From positions 8,753 to 16,665 of the forward strand of contig MEWM01000080.1 of the NCBI GenBank assembly GCA_001775355.1: DNA of 7,913 nt. The letters run 5' to 3'. A program made the position numbers and the translations under genes. The DNA comes from a candidate division Zixibacteria bacterium RBG_16_43_9 (GTDB lineage: Bacteria; Zixibacteria; MSB-5A5; RBG-16-43-9). Positions 1 through 5,530 of this stretch are shown here, one piece after another; positions within the stretch are counted from its first letter, which is position 1; the number at the start of each line of letters is the position of its first letter. Under the pieces are notes generated by a model. That model was not told the DNA's origin. It searched no databases and saw nothing but the letters and a program-made list of their open reading frames with translations.

Positions 1-534
1 TACCTCATTCAAAAGCCTTAGACTGATCATCCCTTTGCCATAATCGGAGATCAAGAGTGCAGAGATTTTTTCTTCTTTTATTTTTTTCTTTATAAAATCG
101 ACCAGGTTGAGGGTCAAATCTATAGATAACTCCTCAGTGTTTTCCCGGTCAGCCCTCACCACCTGCTGGCTATGAGCGATGATCCTGGTCTTGGCTGTGG
201 TCCTGCGAGTTTCGTCAACAAAAATCCCCTGGCTTGAGATCTCAGAACTGGCAAGAAGCTCTTTTAGCTTTTCTCCATTTTTATCATTTCCTACTATGCT
301 GACCAGGAGTGGTATATCTCCTAAGGTCTTGACATTTAGAGCCACATTTGCCGCTCCGCCTAATTTGACAGATTCATCCATGACTTCTACTACTGGAACT
401 GGCGCCTCGGGCGAGATCCGAGTTACGTTCCCCCAGATATACTCATCCAGCATCACATCTCCCAGAATCAAAATTTTGTGACCTCCCAACTGGGAGAAGA
501 TTTGCTCTAATCGCTGTGCAGGTATTTTTTTCAT
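1..534 (-). CDS. HldE/RfaE1-type D-glycero-beta-D-manno-heptose-7-phosphate kinase (3' end outside window)
   Basis: The first 178 codons are visible and the frame is still open at base 1. PfkB/ribokinase-family features of the heptose kinase are clear: GDVMLDEYIWG (residues 25-35), the RISPEAPVPVVEV stretch (39-51), the ribokinase signature GGAANVALN (59-67), TTAKTR (112-117), QVVRADRE (124-131) and SDYGKG (163-168). By family knowledge this cytoplasmic enzyme phosphorylates heptose-7-phosphate at C1 on the way to ADP-heptose for the LPS inner core. Whether it is a stand-alone kinase or the bifunctional HldE with a C-terminal nucleotidyltransferase cannot be seen, so no symbol is given. The ATG at 534-532 follows the TAG of the PAP2 gene by 7 bases and has an AGAGAAAAG purine run as ribosome site overlapping that stop. 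It is therefore almost certainly the second gene of an operon, translated right after the phosphatase gene. Confidence 0.93.
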   Translation of the reverse strand, partial: MKKIPAQRLEQIFSQLGGHKILILGDVMLDEYIWGNVTRISPEAPVPVVEVMDESVKLGGAANVALNVKTLGDIPLLVSIVGNDKNGEKLKELLASSEISSQGIFVDETRRTTAKTRIIAHSQQVVRADRENTEELSIDLTLNLVDFIKKKIKEEKISALLISDYGKGMISLRLLNEV

Positions 535-541
535 CTTTTCT

Positions 542-1369
542 CTAAAAGCTTAATGATACCTCAATGGAATTGAATCCTATTCTTGGCTGGAGGGATAGAT
601 CCTTAGATTCTGTGTTTTTATTCTTATTGAGCTTGACAATGGTCTTCCCCACCCAGGTTCCCAGAACCCCTCCAAAGAATACATCTGAGGTGAAATGGAC
701 GTTATCGTTCACCCGAGCCCAGGCAGCTAAAAAAGCCAGGCTGTAAGCAGCCCAGTCGATGAATCTGTTATCATACTGCTCTGCGATTACCGAAGCTAAG
801 GAAAAAGCCGTGGCTGCATGCCCGGAAGGAAAAGACTGAGAGTAAGAGGAAGGCGGGAATTTTAATGCTTCGAAATGGTAGGCTCCCTTATTAGCAAAAG
901 GCCTGGCTCTACCCACAGTGTGTTTTATCACCTGAGTGATGCCCTGGGTGAACATTACCGACTCCAGAAGGTAAAGAGCGGTATCCTTTTCTTTTTTGCG
1001 TTTAAAGATCAGTCCGCCCAGATAGAAGCCTCCGATAACAAACCTGGGGTAGACTGTCTCCGGTGGAGTGACCAGCTTTGCCAGATCGTTCGAGAAACGA
1101 CTGCGGTTTCTCTGAGCAACTTTCTGCAGCTCCTCGTCTGCCAGGAATAATCCGGCTGTTACCGAAGCTATCAGAAGAAATTCTAACCTTTCTTTCTTAT
1201 CCCAGTGAAAGGGCGAGAGAAAAAGGTTCTTGCCGTCATAGTAGAATTGCTTGACTGCCCGGTCTAAGATATTGTCCTCATTAGACCTTGCGGCAAGAAC
1301 GCTTTCCGTGGCAAGAATCGAACAAACGAGCAAAAAGACCGAGAGAATAACTATCTTTACCCTTGACAT
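542..1369 (-). CDS. Secreted/membrane PAP2-superfamily phosphatase
   Basis: This 275-residue protein has an N-terminal signal or anchor segment (residues about 4-20) with a plausible cleavage site after VLA at 24-26. The three PAP2 catalytic motifs are present in order: K149-x6-R156-P157, P181-S182-G183-H184, and R219-x5-H225-x3-D229. The residue before R219 is Ala rather than the usual Ser. Further hydrophobic stretches lie around 64-76, 110-121, 186-196 and 208-217, so the active site is probably at or outside the inner membrane. Family members remove phosphate from lipid substrates such as undecaprenyl diphosphate, phosphatidate or lipid A. The co-transcribed heptose kinase makes an envelope lipid or LPS substrate the most reasonable inference. 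The C-terminal tail (about 262-275) alternates hydrophobic and polar residues and ends in Phe, like an outer-membrane beta strand. There is no good Shine-Dalgarno before the ATG; no in-frame upstream start is seen. Confidence 0.9.
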   Translation of the reverse strand: MSRVKIVILSVFLLVCSILATESVLAARSNEDNILDRAVKQFYYDGKNLFLSPFHWDKKERLEFLLIASVTAGLFLADEELQKVAQRNRSRFSNDLAKLVTPPETVYPRFVIGGFYLGGLIFKRKKEKDTALYLLESVMFTQGITQVIKHTVGRARPFANKGAYHFEALKFPPSSYSQSFPSGHAATAFSLASVIAEQYDNRFIDWAAYSLAFLAAWARVNDNVHFTSDVFFGGVLGTWVGKTIVKLNKNKNTESKDLSLQPRIGFNSIEVSLSF

Positions 1370-1392
1370 CGAGGCATAATATATGTTAAAAT
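1363..1392 (+). promoter_or_regulatory. Sigma70-like promoter for the DUF3467 gene
   Basis: A perfect -35 TTGACA (1363-1368) is followed after 18 bases by TAAAAT (1387-1392), five of six matches to the -10 consensus. Transcription would start near 1399, giving a leader of about 33 bases with GAGGAG (1421-1426) five bases before the ATG at 1432. The -35 overlaps the start codon of the divergent PAP2 gene (CAT at 1367-1369). Confidence 0.65.
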
Positions 1393-1407
1393 AGGATTCA
1401 AATGCAA
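1378..1407 (-). promoter_or_regulatory. Possible divergent promoter for the PAP2-heptose kinase operon
   Basis: Read on the minus strand, TTGCAT (1407-1402) and TATATT (1383-1378) are separated by 18 bases. The -10-like box lies only nine bases from the PAP2 ATG. The transcript would be leaderless or nearly so, which fits the absence of a Shine-Dalgarno there. It overlaps the plus-strand promoter, so the two polymerases would compete. The -35 match is weak, so this is tentative. Confidence 0.3.
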
Positions 1408-1431
1408 GCAGATATTTAAAGAGGAGAGCAT

Positions 1432-1761
1432 ATGGAGATAAAACCCCAACCCTTAAATGTGGAATTGGGCGAAAAAGAATCAGAGGGAATATATTCTAAT
1501 TTAGCCTTAATCACCCATTCACCCTCAGAGATCATCATCGACTTTGCGCGGGTGATGCCCGGAGTCCCAAAGGCCCGGGTCTATGCCAGAATCGTTATGA
1601 CCCCGGCTCATGCCAAGCTGCTTTTGAACGCCCTGGATGACAACCTCAAGAAATTCGAATCCCAGTTCGGGACAATCAGGCTTTTCGGAAAAGAAGGAAA
1701 AGAGATCGGCTTTTCACGGGGATTGACCGATATCTCAGAACCTCCTAAGAAAGAGGATTAA
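1432..1761 (+). CDS. DUF3467 family protein
   Basis: This 109-residue cytoplasmic protein has no signal peptide or membrane segment. It carries the recognisable DUF3467 pattern: GIYSNLALITHSPSEIIIDF (about 19-38), VMPGVPKARVYARIVMTP (41-58), HAKLLLNALDDNLKKFE (60-76) and FGTIRL near 79-84. The family is short, widespread in bacteria and of unknown function. The acidic/basic tail (about 98-109) is probably disordered. The ATG at 1432 has a strong GAGGAG ribosome site at a spacing of five, and a near-consensus promoter upstream. No clear terminator follows; the next 200 bases are palindromic repeats before the GH57 gene, so the two could be co-transcribed. No function can be assigned. Confidence 0.88.
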   Translation: MEIKPQPLNVELGEKESEGIYSNLALITHSPSEIIIDFARVMPGVPKARVYARIVMTPAHAKLLLNALDDNLKKFESQFGTIRLFGKEGKEIGFSRGLTDISEPPKKED

Positions 1762-1786
1762 TTGTAAATATATTGGTTGAGGCGCT

Positions 1787-1862
1787 GGAGTATAAACCTT
1801 TAGGTTTATCTCTATGATTTTTCCTCCGACGGACCACAGGTAAAGCTGAAGCTTTACACTCC
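1787..1862. repeat. REPIN-like inverted hairpin doublet (GGAG-bounded)
   Basis: Two hairpins face each other. The left copy (plus strand) starts GGAGT at 1787-1791 and has arms ATAAACC (1792-1798) and GGTTTAT (1803-1809) around loop TTTA. The right copy (minus strand) starts GGAGT at 1862-1858 and has arms GTAAAGC and GCTTTAC (1840-1857) around loop TTCA. Both stems are perfect 7-mers, yet the arm sequences differ between copies. The 30-base spacer (1810-1839) has no obvious feature. A further small palindrome, ATTACA/TGTAAT (1863-1876), abuts the right end. Confidence 0.75.
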
Positions 1863-1881
1863 ATTACATCTGTAATTTCAG

Positions 1882-1932
1882 CAGTTGCTCGATTTATCGA
1901 GTCCAAATGGACCCAATGAATTGGGCGACTAC
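1882..1932. repeat. Second REPIN-like doublet upstream of the GH57 gene
   Basis: The left hairpin has arms CTCGAT (1888-1893) and ATCGAG (1896-1901) preceded by CAGTTG. The right hairpin has arms CCCAAT (1912-1917) and ATTGGG (1920-1925), followed by CGACTAC, which on the minus strand is GTAGTCG leading into the stem. Between them sits a third palindrome, GTCCA/TGGAC (1901-1912). The whole block is therefore three abutting hairpins bounded by AGTTG and, in inverse, AGTCG. It ends 30 bases before the GH57 GTG start. Confidence 0.7.
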
Positions 1933-1962
1933 AGTAACGAACTTAAAAGAAAGGAACTCAAA

Positions 1963-3702
1963 GTGTCAAATAAAATCGGAAGTTTCACCTTCGTTTTACA
2001 TTTTCATCTACCTTACGTTATCGCTCACGGTAAATGGCCTCACGGGATGGATTGGCTAAACGAAGCCGCGGCTGAGTGCTACATCCCCATCTTGAATATT
2101 CTCAACGAGCTAATAGCCGAAGGATATTCTCCCAAATTAACCCTGGGCATAACTCCGGTTTTGACCGAGCAATTATCTGACGAATCTTTTAAATCTGAGC
2201 TTTCCTCTTATCTGGAGCAGAAGATCAAAGCGGCAGAGATAGACATTCAGGAGTTCACCCGTTATAACCGCGCCAACCTTCTTTCCCTGGCAAATATGTG
2301 GAAAGACTATTATTCCAGGATAAAAAACGATTTCGAAAGCAGGTATAATCGAAATATAGTTAGAGCTTTTAAAAAGTTGCAGGACGAAGGACATATTGAA
2401 GTAATCACCTCTGCAGCTACCCATGGTTATTTACCTTTATTATCACAGGATACCTCAGTCCAGGCCCAAGTTAAACAAGGGGTGTCAACCTACGAAAAGT
2501 ACTATGGCAGAAAACCGAGGGGCATCTGGCTTCCTGAATGTGCCTATCGTCCTCGATATAAATGGCTGCCTCCAGTTCAGACAGAGGGAGTAAAAGAACC
2601 TTATCCCCGTAAAGGAATAGATGAATTCCTGACTGAGAATGGAATCGAATATTTTATAGTGGATTCTGCGCTTCTAAAAGGCGGAAAGGCTATAGGAGTC
2701 TATATTGACCGGTTTCAAGCTTTACAGCAGTTATGGGGACAGTTTGAAAAAGAATATAAGCCCAGGGAGGAGGAGCTGGACAAAACTCCAAGAGAAGTTT
2801 ATTTGGTTTCCTCCTCGGTTGAGGGAAAAAAGCCGGTTGCCATCTTTACCCGTGACCCGGAAACAGGCTTACAAGTCTGGAGCGGAGAATGGGGTTATCC
2901 TGGAGATGGGAACTATTTAGATTTTCATAAGAAACATTTTCCTGGAGGACACCGCTATTGGAAGGTGACTTCAGCTAAAAGTGATTTAGCAGACAAGTGG
3001 GAATATTATCCCAAAGATGCCCAGGCACGTGTTCCAGAAAACGCAAGCCATTATAAGGGAATAGTCAAGAGACTTTTGAGCGAATATCATCAGAAGTCCG
3101 GAAACAAAGGAATAGTCTGCGCACCTTATGGTGCTGAGCTTTTTGGCCACTGGTGGTTTGAGGGAACCCAGTTTTTAAAACTGGTGTTGAAATACATAGC
3201 AGATGATCCGGAATTGGAATTGACCACCTGCTCAGGATTTCTGGATGAAGTCAAACCCAGTCAGGTGATCTCCATACCTGAAGGCTCCTGGGGGGAAGGA
3301 GGTTATCATTACATCTGGCTCAACCAGTGGACCGAATGGACCTGGAAACATATCTACGAGGATGAGAAAAAGATGCAGAGTCTGGCTCAGAAGTTCGGTA
3401 ATACCAAAGATGAGAATCTCCTCAAAATCTTAAAACAAGCCGCCAGAGAACTTTTGTTGTTGCAGGCTTCTGACTGGCAGTTTTTGATCTCCACCTGGAG
3501 TGCCAGGGATTATGCGGAGCTGAGGGTTTCCGAGCACCATCAGAATTTTGTAAGGTTAACTGAGATGGCGGAAAAATATGGTAAGGGCGACTATGTAGAC
3601 CAAGGCGAGTGGACTTTCCTTGGCGATTGCGAAGCCAGGGACAATCTATTCAAAGAAATAAAGCTGGTATGGTTTGCTGAAGTCGAATACCCGGTAGAAT
3701 GA
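1963..3702 (+). CDS. GH57 family protein, alpha-1,4-glucan branching enzyme-like (DUF1957 type), catalytic Asp replaced by Gly
   Basis: The GTG at 1963 is chosen because GAAAGGAA (1949-1956) precedes it at good spacing, and because the reading frame upstream (from TTG 1885) runs through palindromic repeats. The product is 579 residues and cytoplasmic. GH57 motifs in order: HFHLPYV (13-19), ATHGYLPLL (151-159), GIWLPECA (187-194) with the expected nucleophile Glu192, PYGAELFGHWWFEG (388-401), and GSWGEGGYHYIWLN (441-454). The C-terminal helical part (about 455-550) also fits GH57 branching enzymes, which cut alpha-1,4-glucan and form alpha-1,6 branches. Motif IV in characterised branching enzymes reads D-x-E-L-F-G-H-W-W, with Asp as the acid/base; here that position is Gly390 (codon GGT at 3130-3132, one base from GAT). 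The protein may be inactive, altered, or regulatory. The fold assignment is secure; activity is not. Confidence 0.9.
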   Translation: MSNKIGSFTFVLHFHLPYVIAHGKWPHGMDWLNEAAAECYIPILNILNELIAEGYSPKLTLGITPVLTEQLSDESFKSELSSYLEQKIKAAEIDIQEFTRYNRANLLSLANMWKDYYSRIKNDFESRYNRNIVRAFKKLQDEGHIEVITSAATHGYLPLLSQDTSVQAQVKQGVSTYEKYYGRKPRGIWLPECAYRPRYKWLPPVQTEGVKEPYPRKGIDEFLTENGIEYFIVDSALLKGGKAIGVYIDRFQALQQLWGQFEKEYKPREEELDKTPREVYLVSSSVEGKKPVAIFTRDPETGLQVWSGEWGYPGDGNYLDFHKKHFPGGHRYWKVTSAKSDLADKWEYYPKDAQARVPENASHYKGIVKRLLSEYHQKSGNKGIVCAPYGAELFGHWWFEGTQFLKLVLKYIADDPELELTTCSGFLDEVKPSQVISIPEGSWGEGGYHYIWLNQWTEWTWKHIYEDEKKMQSLAQKFGNTKDENLLKILKQAARELLLLQASDWQFLISTWSARDYAELRVSEHHQNFVRLTEMAEKYGKGDYVDQGEWTFLGDCEARDNLFKEIKLVWFAEVEYPVE

Positions 3703-3709
3703 AGTTTTT

Positions 3710-3789
3710 GTAGGGACAGAATCTGCCTCAGGCGGATTCTGTCCTGGCATTTATATCAATAAGAATGGAAGGCTGAAGCCTTCCGCTAC
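3710..3789. repeat. REPIN-like doublet just downstream of the GH57 gene
   Basis: The left hairpin begins GTAG (3710-3713) and has a 14-bp stem, 3714-3727 paired with 3731-3744, containing one G-T wobble and a TCA loop. The right hairpin, on the minus strand, begins GTAGC (3789-3785) and has perfect arms GGAAGGC and GCCTTCC (3767-3784) around loop TTCA. The left hairpin lies 8 bases after the GH57 stop codon and could protect or define the mRNA 3' end, though no T-tract follows it. Confidence 0.65.
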
Positions 3790-3797
3790 ACAAGAAA

Positions 3798-3829
3798 GTA
3801 GTGGAGGTCTTCAGACCTCCATTTTTTTT
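3798..3829 (+). terminator. Intrinsic terminator for GH57, built from a GTAG hairpin
   Basis: GTAGT (3798-3802) precedes arms GGAGGTC (3803-3809) and GACCTCC (3814-3820) with loop TTCA. T3802 and A3821 extend the stem by one pair. A run of eight T (3822-3829) follows directly, so the plus-strand transcript has the shape of a rho-independent terminator about 95 bases after the GH57 stop. It has the same architecture as the neighbouring REP-like hairpins. Confidence 0.7.
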
Positions 3830-3833
3830 GATC

Positions 3834-3859
3834 GTAGTGCTTACCCTTTCAGGGTCGCC
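3834..3859 (+). repeat. Degenerate REP-like hairpin
   Basis: This starts GTAGTGC like the copy at 4158 and keeps its right arm GGGTCGC (3852-3858). The left arm reads GCTTACCC instead of GCGACCC, so only ACCCT/AGGGT around TTC still pairs. It looks like a decaying copy of the 4158 hairpin. Confidence 0.6.
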
Positions 3860-3865
3860 AATAAT

Positions 3866-4048
3866 GTGGGGACAGCCCTTCCTTCGACTTCGCTCCCTTC
3901 GACTTTGCTCAGGGACTGTGAGTGTAATCGAACAGTCAGGACGGTGAGCTTGTGCTTCGGCAAGGCTCAGCACGATGAGCTTGTCGAATCGTCGAACCGT
4001 GTGGCTGTCCGTTTCGAAAATTCGGACAGGGACAAGCCCTGTCCCTAC
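3866..4048. repeat. REPIN-like doublet apparently split by an inserted repeat
   Basis: The left half begins GTGG (3866-3869) with arm GGACAGCC (3870-3877). Its complementary arm GGCTGTCC is found only at 4003-4010, 125 bases away. The right half is intact on the minus strand: GTAG (4048-4045), then arms GGACAGGG/CCCTGTCC (4024-4031 with 4037-4044, loop of five). The 4005-4011 segment CTGTCCG can alternatively pair with CGGACAG (4023-4029). The material between the left arms is a separate repeat (3881-3988). Confidence 0.55.
3881..3988. repeat. TTCGAC...GCTC-type intergenic repeat
   Basis: Two directly abutting 15-base copies, CCTTCGACTTCGCTC (3881-3895) and CCTTCGACTTTGCTC (3896-3910), differ at one base. 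Inverse copies follow: GAGCTTGTGCTTCGG (3946-3960) and GAGCTTGTCGAA (3977-3988). From memory this resembles the TTCGACAAGCTCAG-type repeats scattered through many bacterial genomes. Open frames on both strands here consist of repeat sequence and are not genes. Confidence 0.6.
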
Positions 4049-4066
4049 TAATTGCTTTTCGTAGCT

Positions 4067-4131
4067 GTAGGTCGGGCTGTCGAAGACTGCCCGACAAATC
4101 CGTGTCGGGTAGCTCCCGCAACCCGACCTAC
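4067..4131. repeat. GTCGGG-type REPIN doublet
   Basis: Outer ends are GTAGGTCGGG (4067-4076) and CCCGACCTAC (4122-4131), a perfect 10-bp inverted repeat. Inside there are two consecutive hairpins: GTCGGGC/GCCCGAC (4071-4077 with 4089-4095, loop 11) and GTCGGG/CCCGAC (4104-4109 with 4122-4127, loop 12), separated by 8 bases. Both hairpins carry GTAG on their outer 5' side. The stretch resembles GTAGGTCGGGTT-type palindromes known from many genomes. Confidence 0.7.
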
Positions 4132-4157
4132 TTTTCTGGCCCTACAAATTGTTTTTC

Positions 4158-4216
4158 GTAGTGCGACCCTTTTAGGGTCGCCCCAAAAAAAGGGAGGGGA
4201 CAAGCCTCTCCCCCAC
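4158..4216. repeat. REPIN-like doublet with two different hairpin types
   Basis: The left hairpin starts GTAGT (4158-4162) with perfect arms GCGACCC and GGGTCGC (4163-4169, 4175-4181). The right hairpin, on the minus strand, starts GTGG (4216-4213) with arms GGGAGAGG and CCCCTCCC, which pair except for one A/C mismatch (4192-4199 with 4205-4212). It shares the CTTGT loop of the 4024-4048 hairpin. The spacer is ten bases and A-rich. Confidence 0.65.
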
Positions 4217-4253
4217 AAAAAAATCAGGGTGGAGATTTTTTTCTCCACCCTGA
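4217..4253 (-). terminator. Strong intrinsic terminator of the beta-barrel gene
   Basis: A perfect 12-bp stem, TCAGGGTGGAGA (4224-4235) with TCTCCACCCTGA (4242-4253), encloses a six-base loop. On the minus strand the stem is followed by seven T (4223-4217). It lies 27 bases past the stop codon at 4281 and has the textbook rho-independent shape. Confidence 0.92.
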
Positions 4254-4280
4254 AATCATTAGTTCCTTAATCTGTAGGAG

Positions 4281-5492
4281 TTAGAACGTGAAGACAGCAG
4301 ACACTATTCCGAAAAGATTTCTCTGAATGCCGCTCAGCAAATAGGTGCCTTCAAAGAAATTATCCTCGCCAATAGTAGCGTCCACCTGGAACTTGGAGAA
4401 CTTGAAGCCCACACCCAGACCAATGAAATCCTGAGAACTCGGGCTGGAGAAACGGCCTTTCTCCTCCCAGAAAAAGGCAGAATTGGGGAAGTGCCACTTG
4501 TCCTCGTAGCGCCCGAACTCTTTTTCCATTCCCATCCTTGCGGTTAGCCATTTGGTCAGCTCATATTCCACGCCCAAGTTGAAACCTGGCATAAACCACT
4601 CAGTCTCTTCATCGGTGATAAATGTGGTATCCGACTCATCGGTAAACCTCATACGGGTTACATTCAGTCCACCAACCACCATCCCCTTATCCAGCTTAAG
4701 ATTTCCACCTAAACCGACGATGAAAAAGTTCTCCTTAAAATCACCAGTAGTCGAGTTCCCTGCCTCTGCCCCGGTTCCTTTTAAGGAGATAGATTCACTG
4801 CCGAAAGCAATCAGTGGAACCATCTGGAAATCATCTGTCAGCTGGAAAAAACCTCTGGCGCCAAACTGAATCCCGTTTCCACCGTCAGTCTCTAAAGTAC
4901 TGGTGGCTCCTGCATCAGTATAAGTCAGCTTTCCACGGTCAAGATTGAGCCTCAGCATCCCTTCGATCTCATGTTTTTCCATCAGATTGAAAACAAAACC
5001 AGCGGTGAGAGCTGTATTCCCGGATGAACTTTCCTCAGAATAGTCAACTCCGTTTTTTAATTCGTATTTGTTCCCGGCATGGTACAGACCTACGCCTAAA
5101 CGGAGATTTTCAAAATCGTAGGATGCCATAAGGTCAAATGGATTTATCGGGGAAGGGAAAAAGAAAGAATTAAAATCCGTGGAAACAAACCGGTTCAGGG
5201 TCAGACCTAAGGATAATCCTTTATACAGCTTGTAATTTATTCCTAAGAATTGATCTTCTGGGGTAAACTGCTCAGTTCCAAGTTCAAAACGATTATAGAA
5301 TCCCAGCTCTCCGTAAACCGTGTTAGTATACATCCCTAAATAGGCAGGATTGGCGTAGATGTGATAAACGTCCTTGAAGAAATAGTCTGCGTTACCCAGA
5401 CTTCTGATGCGAGCCAAAGTTGCAAACGCAGAACTGCCGATCAAAATCACGAGAAGCAGTGTCACAGTTGAAAGTAGTATAAAGCGTTTCAT
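4281..5492 (-). CDS. Outer-membrane beta-barrel protein of unknown function
   Basis: The 403-residue product starts with a clear signal peptide: KR at 2-3, a hydrophobic core from about 4 to 20, and cleavage plausibly after SAFA near 21-24. The mature part has repeated amphipathic stretches such as GLSLGLTLNRF, LRLGVGLYHAG and GLGVGFKF, and it ends ...SAVFTF with a C-terminal Phe, typical of BAM-assembled outer-membrane barrels. The segment with YANPAYLGMY (about 46-55) resembles the N-terminal NPA region of PorV/FadL-like barrels, but I cannot name the family. The ATG has an excellent GAGGAGG ribosome site (5504-5498) at spacing five. It is a single-gene unit with its own promoter, long leader and terminator. 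A transport or surface role is only inferred from the fold. Confidence 0.85.
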   Translation of the reverse strand: MKRFILLSTVTLLLVILIGSSAFATLARIRSLGNADYFFKDVYHIYANPAYLGMYTNTVYGELGFYNRFELGTEQFTPEDQFLGINYKLYKGLSLGLTLNRFVSTDFNSFFFPSPINPFDLMASYDFENLRLGVGLYHAGNKYELKNGVDYSEESSSGNTALTAGFVFNLMEKHEIEGMLRLNLDRGKLTYTDAGATSTLETDGGNGIQFGARGFFQLTDDFQMVPLIAFGSESISLKGTGAEAGNSTTGDFKENFFIVGLGGNLKLDKGMVVGGLNVTRMRFTDESDTTFITDEETEWFMPGFNLGVEYELTKWLTARMGMEKEFGRYEDKWHFPNSAFFWEEKGRFSSPSSQDFIGLGVGFKFSKFQVDATIGEDNFFEGTYLLSGIQRNLFGIVSAVFTF

Positions 5493-5530
5493 TCTTTCCT
5501 CCTCTTTTGTTAGATTCCATTCAGTTAGCT

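Noticed and set aside
1787..4216. CRISPR array.
   Set aside because: The repeats are palindromic with variable arms, irregular spacing and alternating orientation, and no cas genes are present.
3728..4270. Several open frames of 60-80 codons on both strands between GH57 and the barrel gene.
   Set aside because: They consist of palindromic repeats, overlap each other on both strands, lack ribosome sites and have low-complexity products; they are by-products of repeats.
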